A stretch of 64,000 bases of DNA from Skeletonema tropicum (lineage: Eukaryota; Bacillariophyta; Thalassiosirophyceae; Thalassiosirales; Thalassiosiraceae). The position numbers were made by a program, and so were the translations under genes. The stretch's first letter is position 1. Every line of letters begins with the position of its first letter. The notes beneath the pieces are model-generated. The model had not been told where the DNA came from. It ran no database searches and worked only from the letters and a program-made list of their open reading frames with translations. This document shows, piece after piece, positions 53,042 through 64,000 of this stretch. The DNA lies in assembly GCA_037178625.1 (NCBI GenBank), contig CM074129.1, forward strand, positions 434,001 to 498,000. The letters run 5' to 3'.

Positions 53042-53541
53042 NNNNNNNNNNNNNNNNNNNNNNNNNNNNNNNNNNNNNNNNNNNNNNNNNNNNNNNNNNN
53101 NNNNNNNNNNNNNNNNNNNNNNNNNNNNNNNNNNNNNNNNNNNNNNNNNNNNNNNNNNNNNNNNNNNNNNNNNNNNNNNNNNNNNNNNNNNNNNNNNNNN
53201 NNNNNNNNNNNNNNNNNNNNNNNNNNNNNNNNNNNNNNNNNNNNNNNNNNNNNNNNNNNNNNNNNNNNNNNNNNNNNNNNNNNNNNNNNNNNNNNNNNNN
53301 NNNNNNNNNNNNNNNNNNNNNNNNNNNNNNNNNNNNNNNNNNNNNNNNNNNNNNNNNNNNNNNNNNNNNNNNNNNNNNNNNNNNNNNNNNNNNNNNNNNN
53401 NNNNNNNNNNNNNNNNNNNNNNNNNNNNNNNNNNNNNNNNNNNNNNNNNNNNNNNNNNNNNNNNNNNNNNNNNNNNNNNNNNNNNNNNNNNNNNNNNNNN
53501 NNNNNNNNNNNNNNNNNNNNNNNNNNNNNNNNNNNNNNNNN
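53042..53541. other. assembly gap, 500 N
   Basis: Exactly 500 unknown bases, a conventional placeholder length, so the true distance is unknown. Frames reported across it have no meaning. Confidence 0.98.
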
Positions 53542-54588
53542 ACAACCATGTCAGCCCCCCCACTACTACGCACTACTATTGGACAGTCGACAAAAATGGC
53601 CGATAGGAATGCTAAACTAAAACCTATTCAAAACTAATTAGTCTTTGGTTGAACAATTTATAGTTAATCTACATGGAGTTATGATGAAGTGCATTCTTCC
53701 ATTTCTACTAGTAAATATCAGTAACAAAAATCGCCTCCAGCCCCCCCTTTGGTCTATGCTACTCCACAACTGCGAGACGAATATTGTAGGTGCGATGTTC
53801 ACCAATGGCTCTATCGAAAGCTAATAACTTGGTCTATCAAATAATATCCGGTTATAGGGGTAGATATGTCTAATGGACGTATTATCAGGCTGCGGAGTGT
53901 CTCGACATGGTTGTTTAGAAACATTTTCCAAATGTTTGTGCGCGGCGTGCTAGTAAAATGCCTTCCTCAAGTTCCACGTGGCCCAACTTCCAACATTGGA
54001 CGTTTTTTTCACCTCTAGCTTGGTCAAATAGTGGTGGGGAGTGGGCCGCTGAACTAGAACTATGATGACTAACAACACACAACGATACGATGAGTGTAAT
54101 AGGACTATTAGTTGATGAAAAACGGAATGGCCATGACGACCATCGACTTAGCAACAACCACAAGCACAAAACCCGCAAAAACGCCCAAAGACCGTAGCCG
54201 CATATTTGGTACAGCCGTACGTAAGTCAGCGCAGGACACAAAAGTTGAATACAATACCGTGCCTGTGGGAAAGAGAATGAGAATGAGAAGCTGTCTTCTG
54301 CTTTTCACGTTCCATTGACTGTCCATCACCACAACGAACAAATAGCTCCAACTTACTTCCAGACTATAAAATTGTTCTTCGTCAATCAAACACTGAGTGC
54401 GTTCTCAACTCTCAACCAGCCAAATAGAAGTACCCATGCATCAAGCGTCAAACAACTTCTTGTGACTTTCATTAAAGAAGAAAGCCTCCAAAAGCTCAAG
54501 CACACAGTCTATTTTACGAGGATCTAGATCTATTGCGAATCTGAAGTACGACTTGGAACTTAGCTATTAGGTACTCTTATTCTACTAA
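53542..54588. other. gene-free stretch
   Basis: A 93-codon minus-strand frame (54108-54389) is hydrophobic in two parts but has no family resemblance; I do not call it. Nothing else recognised. Confidence 0.4.
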
Positions 54589-55510
54589 TTACGCAGCTGC
54601 GTTTGTCTTTATCGCATCTTTTGATGACTCCGTGGATGACTTCCTTATCTTCCACTTTGGATTTGTCGCCGGGATCATCTTATCTACAAACGCCACAAAA
54701 TCGTCAATTTCCTCCTGCGAGCATTGGCTAAAGCACCCAAAGCCCATACTGTGTCCTCCACGACCATATAAGGATTCATCACGAGCATAGTACGCATTTG
54801 CTTGAGGTGGTACCCCTATAGCGTTGAGATTACGGTACGGTGTCTTGCCCTCGACTTGATCGATGTCTCTCTTTCGAGGGTTGGGATTCTGAGGCTCCTT
54901 GGCTTCTGACTTGTCACCTGAAGAATTTGATCTAGAAGATGAATCACCTTCACTACTGTCAGCAGCAGCATCAGGGAAGGGATCAAACGTAGGCTTATCC
55001 CAAACTAGCGGTATCATCCGCTCTTTTCTCTTCTTTTCCTCCGTTATCTTTTTTGATAATGCAATGAGTTCTTGCTCAACCTTGCGCCTTCGCATCAGTT
55101 CTTCTTCAGGGATAGGTTTTGGTGCCGTCTTTACTGGTGCCGGATAAGAGTACTTGCTTTTATAAGGAGGTGATCCGACGGCTGAGTCATCCTTGTCGGA
55201 CAAGGCCTCCTCATCCGCCAGGCTACTGCTCCCAACCGCATCTGCTTCAAGCTCCTCATCTAATAACTCAGATGACGAAGCACCTCGCAGATGCCCAGGT
55301 CGGGAACAAAGACCCCTTCTCATCGCCATTACTCATCTTCTTACATCTCTCCCTCCATCGCTTCTCCTCCAAAGCAACGCGACGACGCTTTTTCGCCGCC
55401 TCTCTTCGATCCATCTTTTCGAGGCTTTCGCAGACGCGGTCGAAGAGTTCGTCCATGGGTAGCTTGGGGATGGGCATGGTGAACGTTGATTTTGGTGGTG
55501 ATGAATCCAT
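54589..55510 (-). CDS. charged hypothetical protein, two exons
   Basis: Exon 1 (55510-55333) starts MDSSPPKSTFTMPIPKLPMD and continues with ELFDRVCESLEKMDRREAAK and a basic helical stretch. A 49-bp GT-AG segment (55332-55284; gtaatgg to ctgcgag) separates it from exon 2 (55283-54589) and its removal restores the frame exactly, giving about 290 aa. Exon 2 has acidic Ser-rich sequence, RRRKVEQELIALSKKITEEK, MIPLVWDKPTFDPFPDAAAD, and a C-terminal part with GHSMGFGCFSQCSQEEIDDF and VDKMIPATNPKWK. No signal peptide or membrane span. Family not recognised. If the short intron is not real, the locus is frameshifted. Confidence 0.6.
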
Positions 55511-56105
55511 TCTTGTCGTATTTATTATACTCCTATTATTTTTCAGTCTTCTTCCGGTACTTACGATATCTTCGAGCCATAAAAAGCTGAGAAGTGAAGA
55601 GAGAGTGCAAAGAGAACAATTAATCCCGCACAACATTATCTGTTACTCAATAAACGATTCCTACGTGAATTGAACACGGTCTGTGAAGATAAGCAAGACT
55701 AATGACCTTGTGGAGCGTTCTCTTCGCTCGGCTGTTATGTAGTCCCGGCCAGCAGGTTGGTCGTGAACGAACGAAAGGCTTCTGCTGGCCGGCAGCCACT
55801 TGTACTTTGGCCCACGTGGGCCGACTGTGGAAGCGTATTAGGTACTAGTAGATAAAATGTACATACTCCCTCTGCTGTATGTAGGTAGGAGTGTAGCTGA
55901 AGTAAGTAATTGGGCCCGTTGTGAGGTAGTATCCCAGACCTCAAGGCCACACTACAGGTCTCGCATCTACCGATAGCATTCAGAAGGTTGATTGGGATAA
56001 AGAAGTGTTGGTTGGAGGTTGTCAAATGAGTGCGTTTGAAAGTAATTTGTGGTACTAGTATGTACGATTATGGTACTTTAAGGTATGTAGAGGGAATGTC
56101 TTCGG
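55511..56105. other. gene-free stretch with a hairpin
   Basis: ccggccagcag (55745-55755) and ctgctggccgg (55782-55792) form a perfect 11-bp stem. The rest carries the presumed promoter of the gene ending at 55510. Confidence 0.4.
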
Positions 56106-56444
56106 TACCGTCTTTACCTTAAAAAGTGTCCGTAGGACAGGACCACACTATTGCAGCCCGGACACTTTTACCCCTCCTTGAAAAAGGCACGGACACTTAC
56201 TAAATCCGGACACTTCCAATGGTCTTGCTAGTAAGATGTATGCAAACATTTAAGACACCTGTCTTGGTGTCCGAGGACAGTCTACTCATCCCGCTCCCAG
56301 GGCAAAAAAATACTAGAAAGTGTCCGAATCTGGTCGGAATCTGGGCGGACACTTCCTAATAAAAGGCTGCGGACACCTTCAAGGCACCAGAAAAACAGTC
56401 CGGACAATAGAAAAATCCGGACACTTTCTAAGGTAAAGACGGTA
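56106..56444. mobile_element. 339-bp MITE with 27-bp TIRs and many CGGACAC subrepeats
   Basis: The left end taccgtctttaccttaaaaa plus gtgtccg and the right end are reverse complements with one mismatch in 27. TA stands at both tips, so TA may be the target duplication (Tc1/mariner-like). Inside, the motif cggacac or its complement occurs about ten times in both orientations, covering much of the element. It has no coding capacity. Confidence 0.75.
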
Positions 56445-56462
56445 GAAGCTCTAAAGTCTCTA

Positions 56463-56838
56463 AAGTCTCGACCGTCAAAACGGGTCGGTCCTCTGACTCC
56501 TGACTCTGACTTGACCAAAAATGTTGCCCGCGTGTCGAAATTGTCACTAGCTTTCCACGCGATGACAGGAGACCACCCTGGTGACGATTTAACGGCGATG
56601 TTCGGCGCTCGCCGGCCGCCGAACAGGGGTTTATCGAACATCCCATTGACCGTTTCTTCTGCATCCAAGCACGATAACATGATCATAATAATCCATAGCT
56701 AGTAACGTTCAGCCATCGATCGGCCGGTAGGTCGATGATTAAGTTGATCTATTTCGACAGCGGCGTGATTACCGTAGCGGCCACCGTATTATTTTTTTGT
56801 CAAGTCAGAGGACCCGTTTTGACGGTCCGAAGTCTCAG
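56463..56838. mobile_element. inverted-repeat element with ~45-bp arms
   Basis: Left arm (about 56463-56520) and right arm (about 56797-56838) share gaccgtcaaaacgggtc followed by cctctgac and cttgac.aaaaa in inverse orientation. The left arm has an extra partial copy of ctctgactcctga. The element begins only about 20 bases beyond the MITE ending at 56444. No coding frame inside. Confidence 0.65.
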
Positions 56839-57789
56839 CACCCTACATACACTAACAAGCCTCACGCAGCGAAAATGTACCGCGACTCCCTCCAAAGCTC
56901 AGCCCCCCATGGCATCCTTCCCCTTGCCAATTCCTCATGGTCTACTTCCAAACCAGCCCACCAGCGATTCTATGGCCACTCCTATACAGCACCCACCCCT
57001 CAGATCCACTTCCTTCAACAGTTTGGCCTCGCCTGCACCAAGGCGTTCGCTTTCCACATCCGTCGACCAGTTAGTTCCCGGCAGGCCACACAGGCTTCTT
57101 CGGGACCAGCCCGAGCCCCTCCAGGTTTAAATTCTTCTTTCTCTACTGACACAGGTGTCTAGAGAGTAGTGACTAAAATAATCTATCTATCTATCTATCA
57201 TTGTGTGCGCAGCAGCAAGCTTCGGCTCGAAACTCCAGTAGAGACTGACTCCCAAATTCAAAAATTATCTGACGATGGAGGAGGAGGAGGAGAAACACCG
57301 CAGCAAAATTTGAGCCCACCTCCCTCTACTTATCCATCACCACCATAATCAAAAGATACTACAGCTCTAATCTTCTACCGAAGCTTGGATAGATACCACC
57401 AAGACAAATTACATGTTTCTACCCCTCCTATCATCCCAAACGTTCCTGTCTTCCCTGGTGCTGAGCAGAGTTAACCGAGACCTGTAGTGTGCTCAAGGCC
57501 ATAAACCTGTTAGTACAATATCCCAGATCTCCTGAGGAATACAGAGATGAAGGATGAAGGAAGGGAAAAGAAATACATAGGAAATAAGTAGTGAGCTACT
57601 ATGGAGAATCAGTGTAAAACGCTAAAGTATCGCCAACTGACGAAGTCTAACTTACAGATTGCGGTCGCACAGTATAGTGGCATTGCAATCATCTGTCTTC
57701 ACCTTCTTCAGCAAAACCCCATTCAACATCATTGCGTCCCACAATTACCATGAAGCAAGTAACTTATGAACTAATGAGTTCATTTAAAA
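56839..57789. other. gene-free stretch with ATCT microsatellite
   Basis: Contains (ATCT)n at 57181-57199 and a (GGA)4-type run near 57288. Short frames with Ser/Pro-rich translations are present but not convincing. Confidence 0.4.
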
Positions 57790-58340
57790 GGGCTAACTAT
57801 GTGGCCAGTGTATCTGAGCAGTGACTCCTCCTCTGATTCTCTCTCTCTGAAAAGTCCATCACAAAAGCCCTGGGATCCTAAAACTCAACGAGTTCTTTAC
57901 TCCTCTTCCATGGACCACGTCTTTCTTGTCCTCAGAGTCCATGGACTCATACTCATACTCATCTTCATCATAGTAGAAGTCAATAAGCTCTTCATCCTCA
58001 AAACGACGAGAGGACGACCAAGGCCAACTTGATTACAAACACGCCTCTTCACGACTCGACATCTCACGACGCCCAAGCCTGGTGTTCAATTCACGACACA
58101 CGCACCGGAGACAAGCACCTCCTGCGGTTATTACCGGTGCACTGGTCAGTTGACCAGCTGTTTCTCCTCACGATGCGTTGCATGTTACACGCATCACGAA
58201 CGCTGTGCGCTCTATGATGTAAAGTAGGAGGAGACGGGTTGGTGCCGAGTACGAACGAGGACGACGGGTTGGGCGTTGGGCTGCCTGTGGTGCGCGCGTG
58301 GCCTGTGGGAGTGCGACGGGCATATTTACGAAAATCACCG
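57790..58340 (-). pseudogene. decayed copy of the secreted Arg/Pro-rich protein gene
   Basis: The minus strand is alignable with 41750-42230 over about 500 bases, including the 3' untranslated part (ggctaactatg), the acidic-tail codons (tcatactcatactcatcttc versus the same region in the intact gene), and the RW-TEDQCTG region (ccggtgcactggtc). Small indels break the frame in several places. The exon encoding the signal peptide was not found. Both copies keep the same strand, 16 kb apart. Confidence 0.75.
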
Positions 58341-58788
58341 CGGGCAGTTTGGCCTCCCAATGGCCCACGCCTCACAGTTCACAGTAGTACAGCCCTTTAC
58401 TGTTGATGCGACAGCCATTCACAAAATTTGAATCAATTTGAATTCATTTGACAAGACTCATTATTCACATCAGCCCGCGCGCGTCCACATCCATCAAAGA
58501 TTTTTTGAATTCCAGAGCTCCAACACCAAGTTCCAAGTTAGACAACGTCACAGAAAGCAGCCCTTCGTTACCTTGCCATCGATCGGCTGTCGTGGCAACA
58601 AGCCGTCCACCCATTCTATTATTATCAACGCCTGATACATAGGTGGCTGTGCTACTGATTAAACATTATCATTAGAGTCAGAGTGCGGAATGCAACAATA
58701 AAAAGCATATCTTCAATCTTCAGCATCGAACATATCTTATCTTCAGCCTTAACTAGAGAAGAGTGCAATACATGCCAGATATACTACA
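58341..58788. other. upstream region of the chitinase gene
   Basis: No gene recognised; holds the presumed promoter and 5' leader of the chitinase gene. No clear TATA box or initiator could be chosen. Confidence 0.35.
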
Positions 58789-61700
58789 ATGTCATCACTA
58801 AACAACCTCCTCTCAATCCTCCTCCTCCTATCATCAACCACCACCACCACTTTAACAACAGCCATCGAAACCGACAAAATCAAATACAAATTCTTCTGCG
58901 GCTCCTCCTTCGCCGACATCCAAACCGACACCTGCTACGACCGTCAATGGTGTCCCTCGGCCTCCGACGACGAATGCCTCCTCCCGGGCCAAACATGCTT
59001 CGCCAACACTCCCTGCGATGCACGTATCATTGATAACATTGCCGTGCCAACCTATTCCCTCTCGTTACATCCCGCATACAATACTGCCGAGGATAAAATG
59101 TTTTGTGGGGAGAGTTATCCCGAGGCATTGGCAACGTGTCAAGCGGGGGGTGAGACTGCAATTGGACGGCATTGTCCCGATGAGGTTTGCCCCGTTGGAC
59201 AATATTGCTTTATTGACATGCCATGTTCGTACTTTGTCCTAACTGATCCAGCGGCCAATCCACTCTCCAATGTAAATGAGGTTGAAATTACCGCGGATGA
59301 ATTGGAATTGCCCGATCCGGGATCATTCGAAAGTGCCTACTTTTGTGGAGCAACCTTCCAAGAGGCCGCGGCGGAATGTAGTAGTAAGACTTGGTGTCGA
59401 ACGGGTACCAATCAAGAATGTCCCAATGGTCAAACTTGTTTTGTATCCGTCAATGCCGAAAATCCAGAGTGTGAAATTAATGCCGTTGTCAAAAAAGAGT
59501 ACGAGGAAGCACAACAATTACTACTCGAACAGGAACAAACTAATCCAAACAGAGATCCAACAATTGAACCAACAAATTCACCAATTACTGAATTAGATGA
59601 ACGGAATACCTACTTTTGTGGGATGGATTGGAATGATGCTTCGAAGAATTGTGTGAAGGAACGGCATTGTCCGAATGGGAATGGGGATTGTGTGCCTCCC
59701 ATGACTTGTCATGAGTATACGCAATGTAGTGCTGTGGGGATGACGAAGAGTCCTACTCCGGAGCCTACTCCGGTGCCTACGAGTGAGTTTGTTATTTTTT
59801 TTGTGGTTTGTTGTTGTTTTCTTTGGTTGTTGTTGTTGTTTAGTGGTATTGTTTGTTATTTGACTGCCGTACAATATAGCAGAGTGGAAAGGTGCTAATT
59901 TTGCTCTCCACTTCTCCTTCATTATTATTGTTTATATACTCACAAAAACCATCTCAATCGCTTACATCACAACATAAACAGCCGCAGCCCCAATCAACAC
60001 CAACCCAACCCAAACACCCACAACAGCCAAACCATCACGAACACCCACACCACCCCCCACAACACTCAAACCCACCGGCGTACCCTCCCCAAAACCAACA
60101 TGGGCACCAATCCCCTACGGAAGTATACAACGTGAATTCTGGTGCGGACTAGATTGGTTCGATGCACAAGCAAATTGTGCCCAACGTTGTCCATCGGGGG
60201 ATGATGACTTGTGCTTATATGGATTAAAGTGTATTTCGGGAGTGGCAACTTGTAAGAAGGAGTTGGGGTATGAGAATTATCCGGGGTTGGTCCCGACGGC
60301 GAAGCCGACTACGTCGAAGCCGAGTCGGATTCCGACTCCTAAACCAAAGGGAGAGGGTGGTGGTAAACAACCTGCGGCAGTAGTAGGAGGAGGAGGGGGT
60401 GGCGATGTTGTTGTTGATACTGCCGCCGAGCCTACCCTTCCATTGAGTGGTCCTTACCGAGACGACATGGTACGCATTATTCTCTATGGAGTTCAAAACT
60501 TGGATGATCCTGCGTTGGAGCGTTGGAGACTGATGACTCAAAATTATATTCAGAGTTTTTTCAATGATAACAAAGCAGAGGAGGTGGATCAACTTCGGAG
60601 AGAAGTGTTTGATGTCAGTGTTACAATTGAGAATCCTGTAGTGGATTTGGCACCATCTCATGAATTTAATCCAATGGTGGTTGGTGAGCTTGATCGTGGA
60701 AGTCTTCGTCGCAACCTTCAAGAAACGAAAAGTGGTGTGATGATTACGTACAGTCAAGATTTTTCGTATCGTTCCAACCTCAATGTGCTCAATGATGATC
60801 CACGTCTCATCTCCCAACGGCCACTCGAGACGGCGCAATATCGTGCCGAGTATGTCAGTTACCTCCGATCTTTAGATTTTCCGACGTATGCTGATTTGGA
60901 ATATGCAAGCAAGTTTTTGTACAGCGAATTCCCTACTCCGGCACCCACGACGAAGACTCTGCCTCCACAGACGGGTGCTCCAATTACGAAGCAGACTCCT
61001 CCTCCTGTTTCGAATATGAAGTGCAATTTGTGCTTACCTGGACAGTACGGACTTAATGAGGAAGTCATCTGGGACGGCAGTGTTACAACTTGCGTCACAC
61101 TTTACAATTACCATTTGGAGAATTTCAATGAAGGGAGCGAAGGATGTCGTAATGGAGTCGATCAGCTTCGAAATGTTTGCTGCCGTGATGGTGAACCTGT
61201 AATCAGTCCAACGCCTGCGAGGCCCAAGCCAGTGCCGAAGCCGCAAGTTTCTAAGCCAGCCGTGACTCCTGCTCCAACAAATAAGTCACCCGCACCAACA
61301 GATAAGAAGTTAGAGATTAAAGTGGATGATAATGGATTGCCAGACGCGGAGTCCCTTTCGGCAACGTATTATTGTGGTGTCAATTGGAACGCTGTTGATG
61401 GAAATTGTGCCGGTGCTACAGCCTGTCCTAGCGGCGAAAGTTCGGATTGCCCGTCGGGTGAGGAATGTATCGCTTTCACAAATTGTGGGGGAGCATGGGA
61501 ATTCGTATCGGATCCAAATATCGTGGGTGGAGGGCCCGACCCTGAAGAAGTGAAAGGTACCTTTTTCTGTGGATCTAGCATGCAATTTTTGGAGATGAAT
61601 TGTGAAGGTGCTACGCCTTGCCCGAACGGACCTACTGACTGTGCCGTGGAGTCGGAAGGATGCTTTGCATTCACTGGATGCAATGAAAGAATTGATCCTG

Positions 61701-64000
61701 GTAAATTTGTTGGATTTCTTGCACCACCAGATGAAACAACATCTGACGAACCAGCACCACTTGCCGTCAATGACAATAATTATTTCTGCGCGGAAACCTG
61801 GGCTGCGTTGGATGATTCATGTGTCGATGGTGTACCTATTGGGGCCACCCCCTGTCCATCCGGAAACATTCTTGAGTGTCCTGATGGATATGGGTGCTTT
61901 GCGTATGCATGCAACAATGGGCTTCCTAGTCCTAATGCGGCCCCATCTCCTGCTGGAAGCCCCACTTTCACGGACTATAGTGTTGAAGATGTTGAACTGG
62001 TTAAGTCAACCTTTTTCTGTGGTGTGTCTGTGGAAGAAATTGATGGTGATTGTGAGAACGCCATCGCCTGTCCATCTGGTGATGAGTGCCCTGAAGGATT
62101 CGGATGCTTTGCATTTTCCCAATGCGGTGATGTTGATATCGATTACCTGGTGAGCACTTTCGGTCGAACAGATAGTCCTACTCGAGCACCCACCGATCCA
62201 GTGGAGCAAGTGTGTGACCAGGGAAGGAAAATGAGTGTCAATGTGGGATACTGGCAGAGTTGGAGCATTTAGTAAGTATCTTCATTGTATTCGAGCAAAA
62301 AAATCTCCATTGACAACTACATAATCTGACCGTCTTCCTGCCTTCCATTTTACAGTCGTAATGAAAATTGTCAGCCAATGAACACTGCCACTTTCGATGC
62401 CTCTGCCTACACCCATGTCGTTTACTCCTTCGCATCTATTGACTCGTCTTATCGTTTGGAAGCATGGGACGGCACTTTCGAAAATGAAGTTCCACTCTAC
62501 AAGGAATTTAACTCTGTAAAGCAACGTCATCCTGGCATCAAGACAATGATTGCAGTTGGTGGATGGACCCATAACGACCCCGGTCCGATGCAGAAACGAT
62601 TCAGTGAAATGGCAGGATCCAAGACGAATCGCCAAACCTTTGCAAAGAGCGTTGTTCAATTTCTTCGTACCTATGGTTTCGATGGTTTGGATCTTGGTGA
62701 GTTTTTTACTGTTGAGTTTGTGTTCTGCTTTATATTCTCACAGATTTCTGACGACCCACCATCAATTACGCATCAAACTTAGACTGGGAATATCCAGGTC
62801 TGAAAGACAGAGGCGGGAAGCGTGCTGACTACGATAATTATGTGTTAATGACGAAAGAGCTTCGTGAAGCTTTCAACTCAGCACCAGAGTCTTATCAGCT
62901 CACACTGGCAGTACCTGGCAACGTCACCAAGCTTGAGATGGGGTTTGATTTGGCTGGACTCGCAGAACACGTCGATTGGTTCAATGTTATGGCGTACGAT
63001 TTGTGGGGAAGTTGGGATCCTGAGCAAACAGCCTATGCTCACACTGATATACGTATGATCGATGAGGCTGTGGATTACATGTCTCACTTCATTCAAAAAT
63101 CAAAGTTGGTGATGGGGCTTGGCTCTTATGCTCGTACCTACACTTTGGCTGAAGAAGATTGTATTGACCTTGGCTGCCCCTTCGATGGACCAGGGAAGGC
63201 TGGATGCGAGGGAACTGATGGTTTTCTACCCTACTTTGAAATTGCCGACATCGTTTCAACACGCAGCTTTGACTACATCCGCTACGACGATGAAACTCAA
63301 AGTATGGTGATGATTACTGATGGCAATCGACTGATATCTTATGACAATACCGTGTCGTTCAATAGGAAAAGTGACTATGCCAAGGATAATTGTTTTCAAG
63401 GCGTCATGCTTTGGGCCGTTGATATGTTGAAATACGGCTCCAATCCTCTCTCCAGCAATAGCGGCAACTCTGCTCTTACTGGAGATCCGTCAGACCAATC
63501 ATTTTGTGGAAAAGACTACCAGGATGTAATTACAGGATGCAAGCAGCCTTGTACGTCTGGCGACTCAATTCAATGCCCCGTGGGGGAAATTTGTTTCGCC
63601 AATTCAGGTTGCAGTATCGACAACATTGGCGCACCGCCACCGACAAAATGTCGCCTGTGTCCCGACCCTTCCACCCAGGGTATGAAAGATTGGTTGAATG
63701 TTACGTACAATGGGGAAGAAATGACTTGCGGAGATGCAGATATGTCAATTCTCGCTGAATTCGAGAAAGGTTCTTCTGAGTGTGATGCAGCGAAGCAATC
63801 GTTGGGAGGGCAGTGTTGCTACCAATATGCAGAAATGCCTTGTATGCTTTGCAGAACAGACACGGAACTTTTAGATTTGAAATCTTCCGTTGAGTTGGAG
63901 TATGAAGGAGAAACAATGTCTTGTCCAGAGCTCAGCAAGAGACTTGGTCCCGAGGAAAACGACAGCTCAATGTGTCTTGCGGCTCAAATGGAGCACTGGG
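58789..64000 (+). CDS. modular secreted GH18 chitinase, 3' end outside window
   Basis: Four exons: 58789-59782, 59982-62271, 62356-62696, 62783-64000 (open at the edge). The introns (199, 84 and 86 bp) have GTGAGT, GTAAGT and GTGAGT donors and AG acceptors, and phases join exactly. At least 1614 aa. A signal peptide ([16 protein letters not shown]) is followed by four Cys modules of the type FCG...A...C..CP.G..C...C. After a Thr/Pro linker comes a fifth such module, a ~200-residue domain of unknown type, a CNLC..CC module, and four more Cys modules. The GH18 domain runs from about residue 1085 ([17 protein letters not shown]) and has D1204-GLDLDW-E1211, the catalytic DxxDxDxE, then MAYDLWGSW and [11 protein letters not shown] further FCG module and two CxLC..C modules follow. 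It should cleave chitin outside the cell. Cys modules may bind the wall or chitin (inference). The linkers carry many PTP repeats. Confidence 0.9.

Noticed and set aside
52974..53620. Long frames across the N region on both strands
   Set aside because: They consist of unknown bases and simple-repeat codons.
54108..54389. 93-codon hydrophobic minus-strand frame
   Set aside because: No family resemblance, no start context or neighbours to support it, and an equally long frame lies on the other strand.
59593..60838. Minus-strand frames opposite the chitinase gene
   Set aside because: They are antisense shadows of the chitinase exons and of a Pro/Thr-rich linker.

Overview
The window looks like nuclear DNA of a stramenopile alga, most likely a centric diatom of the Thalassiosirales type. 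This is inferred from protein families remembered from diatoms, not from a search. The evidence is: genes with 80-200 bp GT-AG introns; a modular secreted GH18 chitinase; a protein built of WRKY19-like zinc-finger repeats; a response regulator with long Asn/Ser inserts; a possible plastid presequence with an A-F-x-P type cleavage site; and decayed transposases of types common in diatoms. Genes are sparse, about a dozen credible loci in 64 kb, with broken mobile elements and miniature inverted-repeat elements between them. There is one 500-base assembly gap (53042-53541).

Layout. 0.5-8.9 kb: a TA-flanked terminal-inverted-repeat element, a DDE transposase pseudogene broken by a 25-bp tandem duplication, and a long inverted-repeat element. 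8.9-19.3 kb: a response regulator, a 1298-aa Ser/Lys/Arg repeat protein, a smaller basic protein, and a basic protein that shares its C-terminal domain with the response regulator. 20.4-22.3 kb: a decayed tyrosine-recombinase element flanked by matching palindromes. 22.8-33.0 kb: an array of coiled-coil paralogues (two intact, one decayed) with an unknown frameshifted gene inside it, then a zinc-finger repeat gene and remnants of both families. 33.0-36.0 kb: a large single-pass membrane protein. 38.7-39.2 kb: an RRM protein. 39.5-44.3 kb: miniature elements and a two-exon gene for a small secreted Arg/Pro-rich protein. 46.2-48.1 kb: a bestrophin-family anion channel. 48.3-55.5 kb: a possibly plastid-targeted protein with a frame break, a second recombinase-like pseudogene, a repeat-rich ankyrin-like locus running into the gap, and a two-exon charged protein. 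56.1-58.3 kb: two more inverted-repeat elements and a decayed copy of the secreted-protein gene. 58.8 kb to the end: a four-exon, at least 1614-aa chitinase that runs off the window.

The genes do not form an evident pathway. The clearest new structures are: (i) a short SINE-like repeat family with four copies, two of them flanked by 16-18 bp target-site duplications and the others cut back from the same end; (ii) a C-terminal domain of about 70 residues shared by the response regulator and the basic protein 8 kb away; (iii) the decaying coiled-coil/zinc-finger array; and (iv) the palindromes around the recombinase pseudogene. All family names rest on motifs read by eye.
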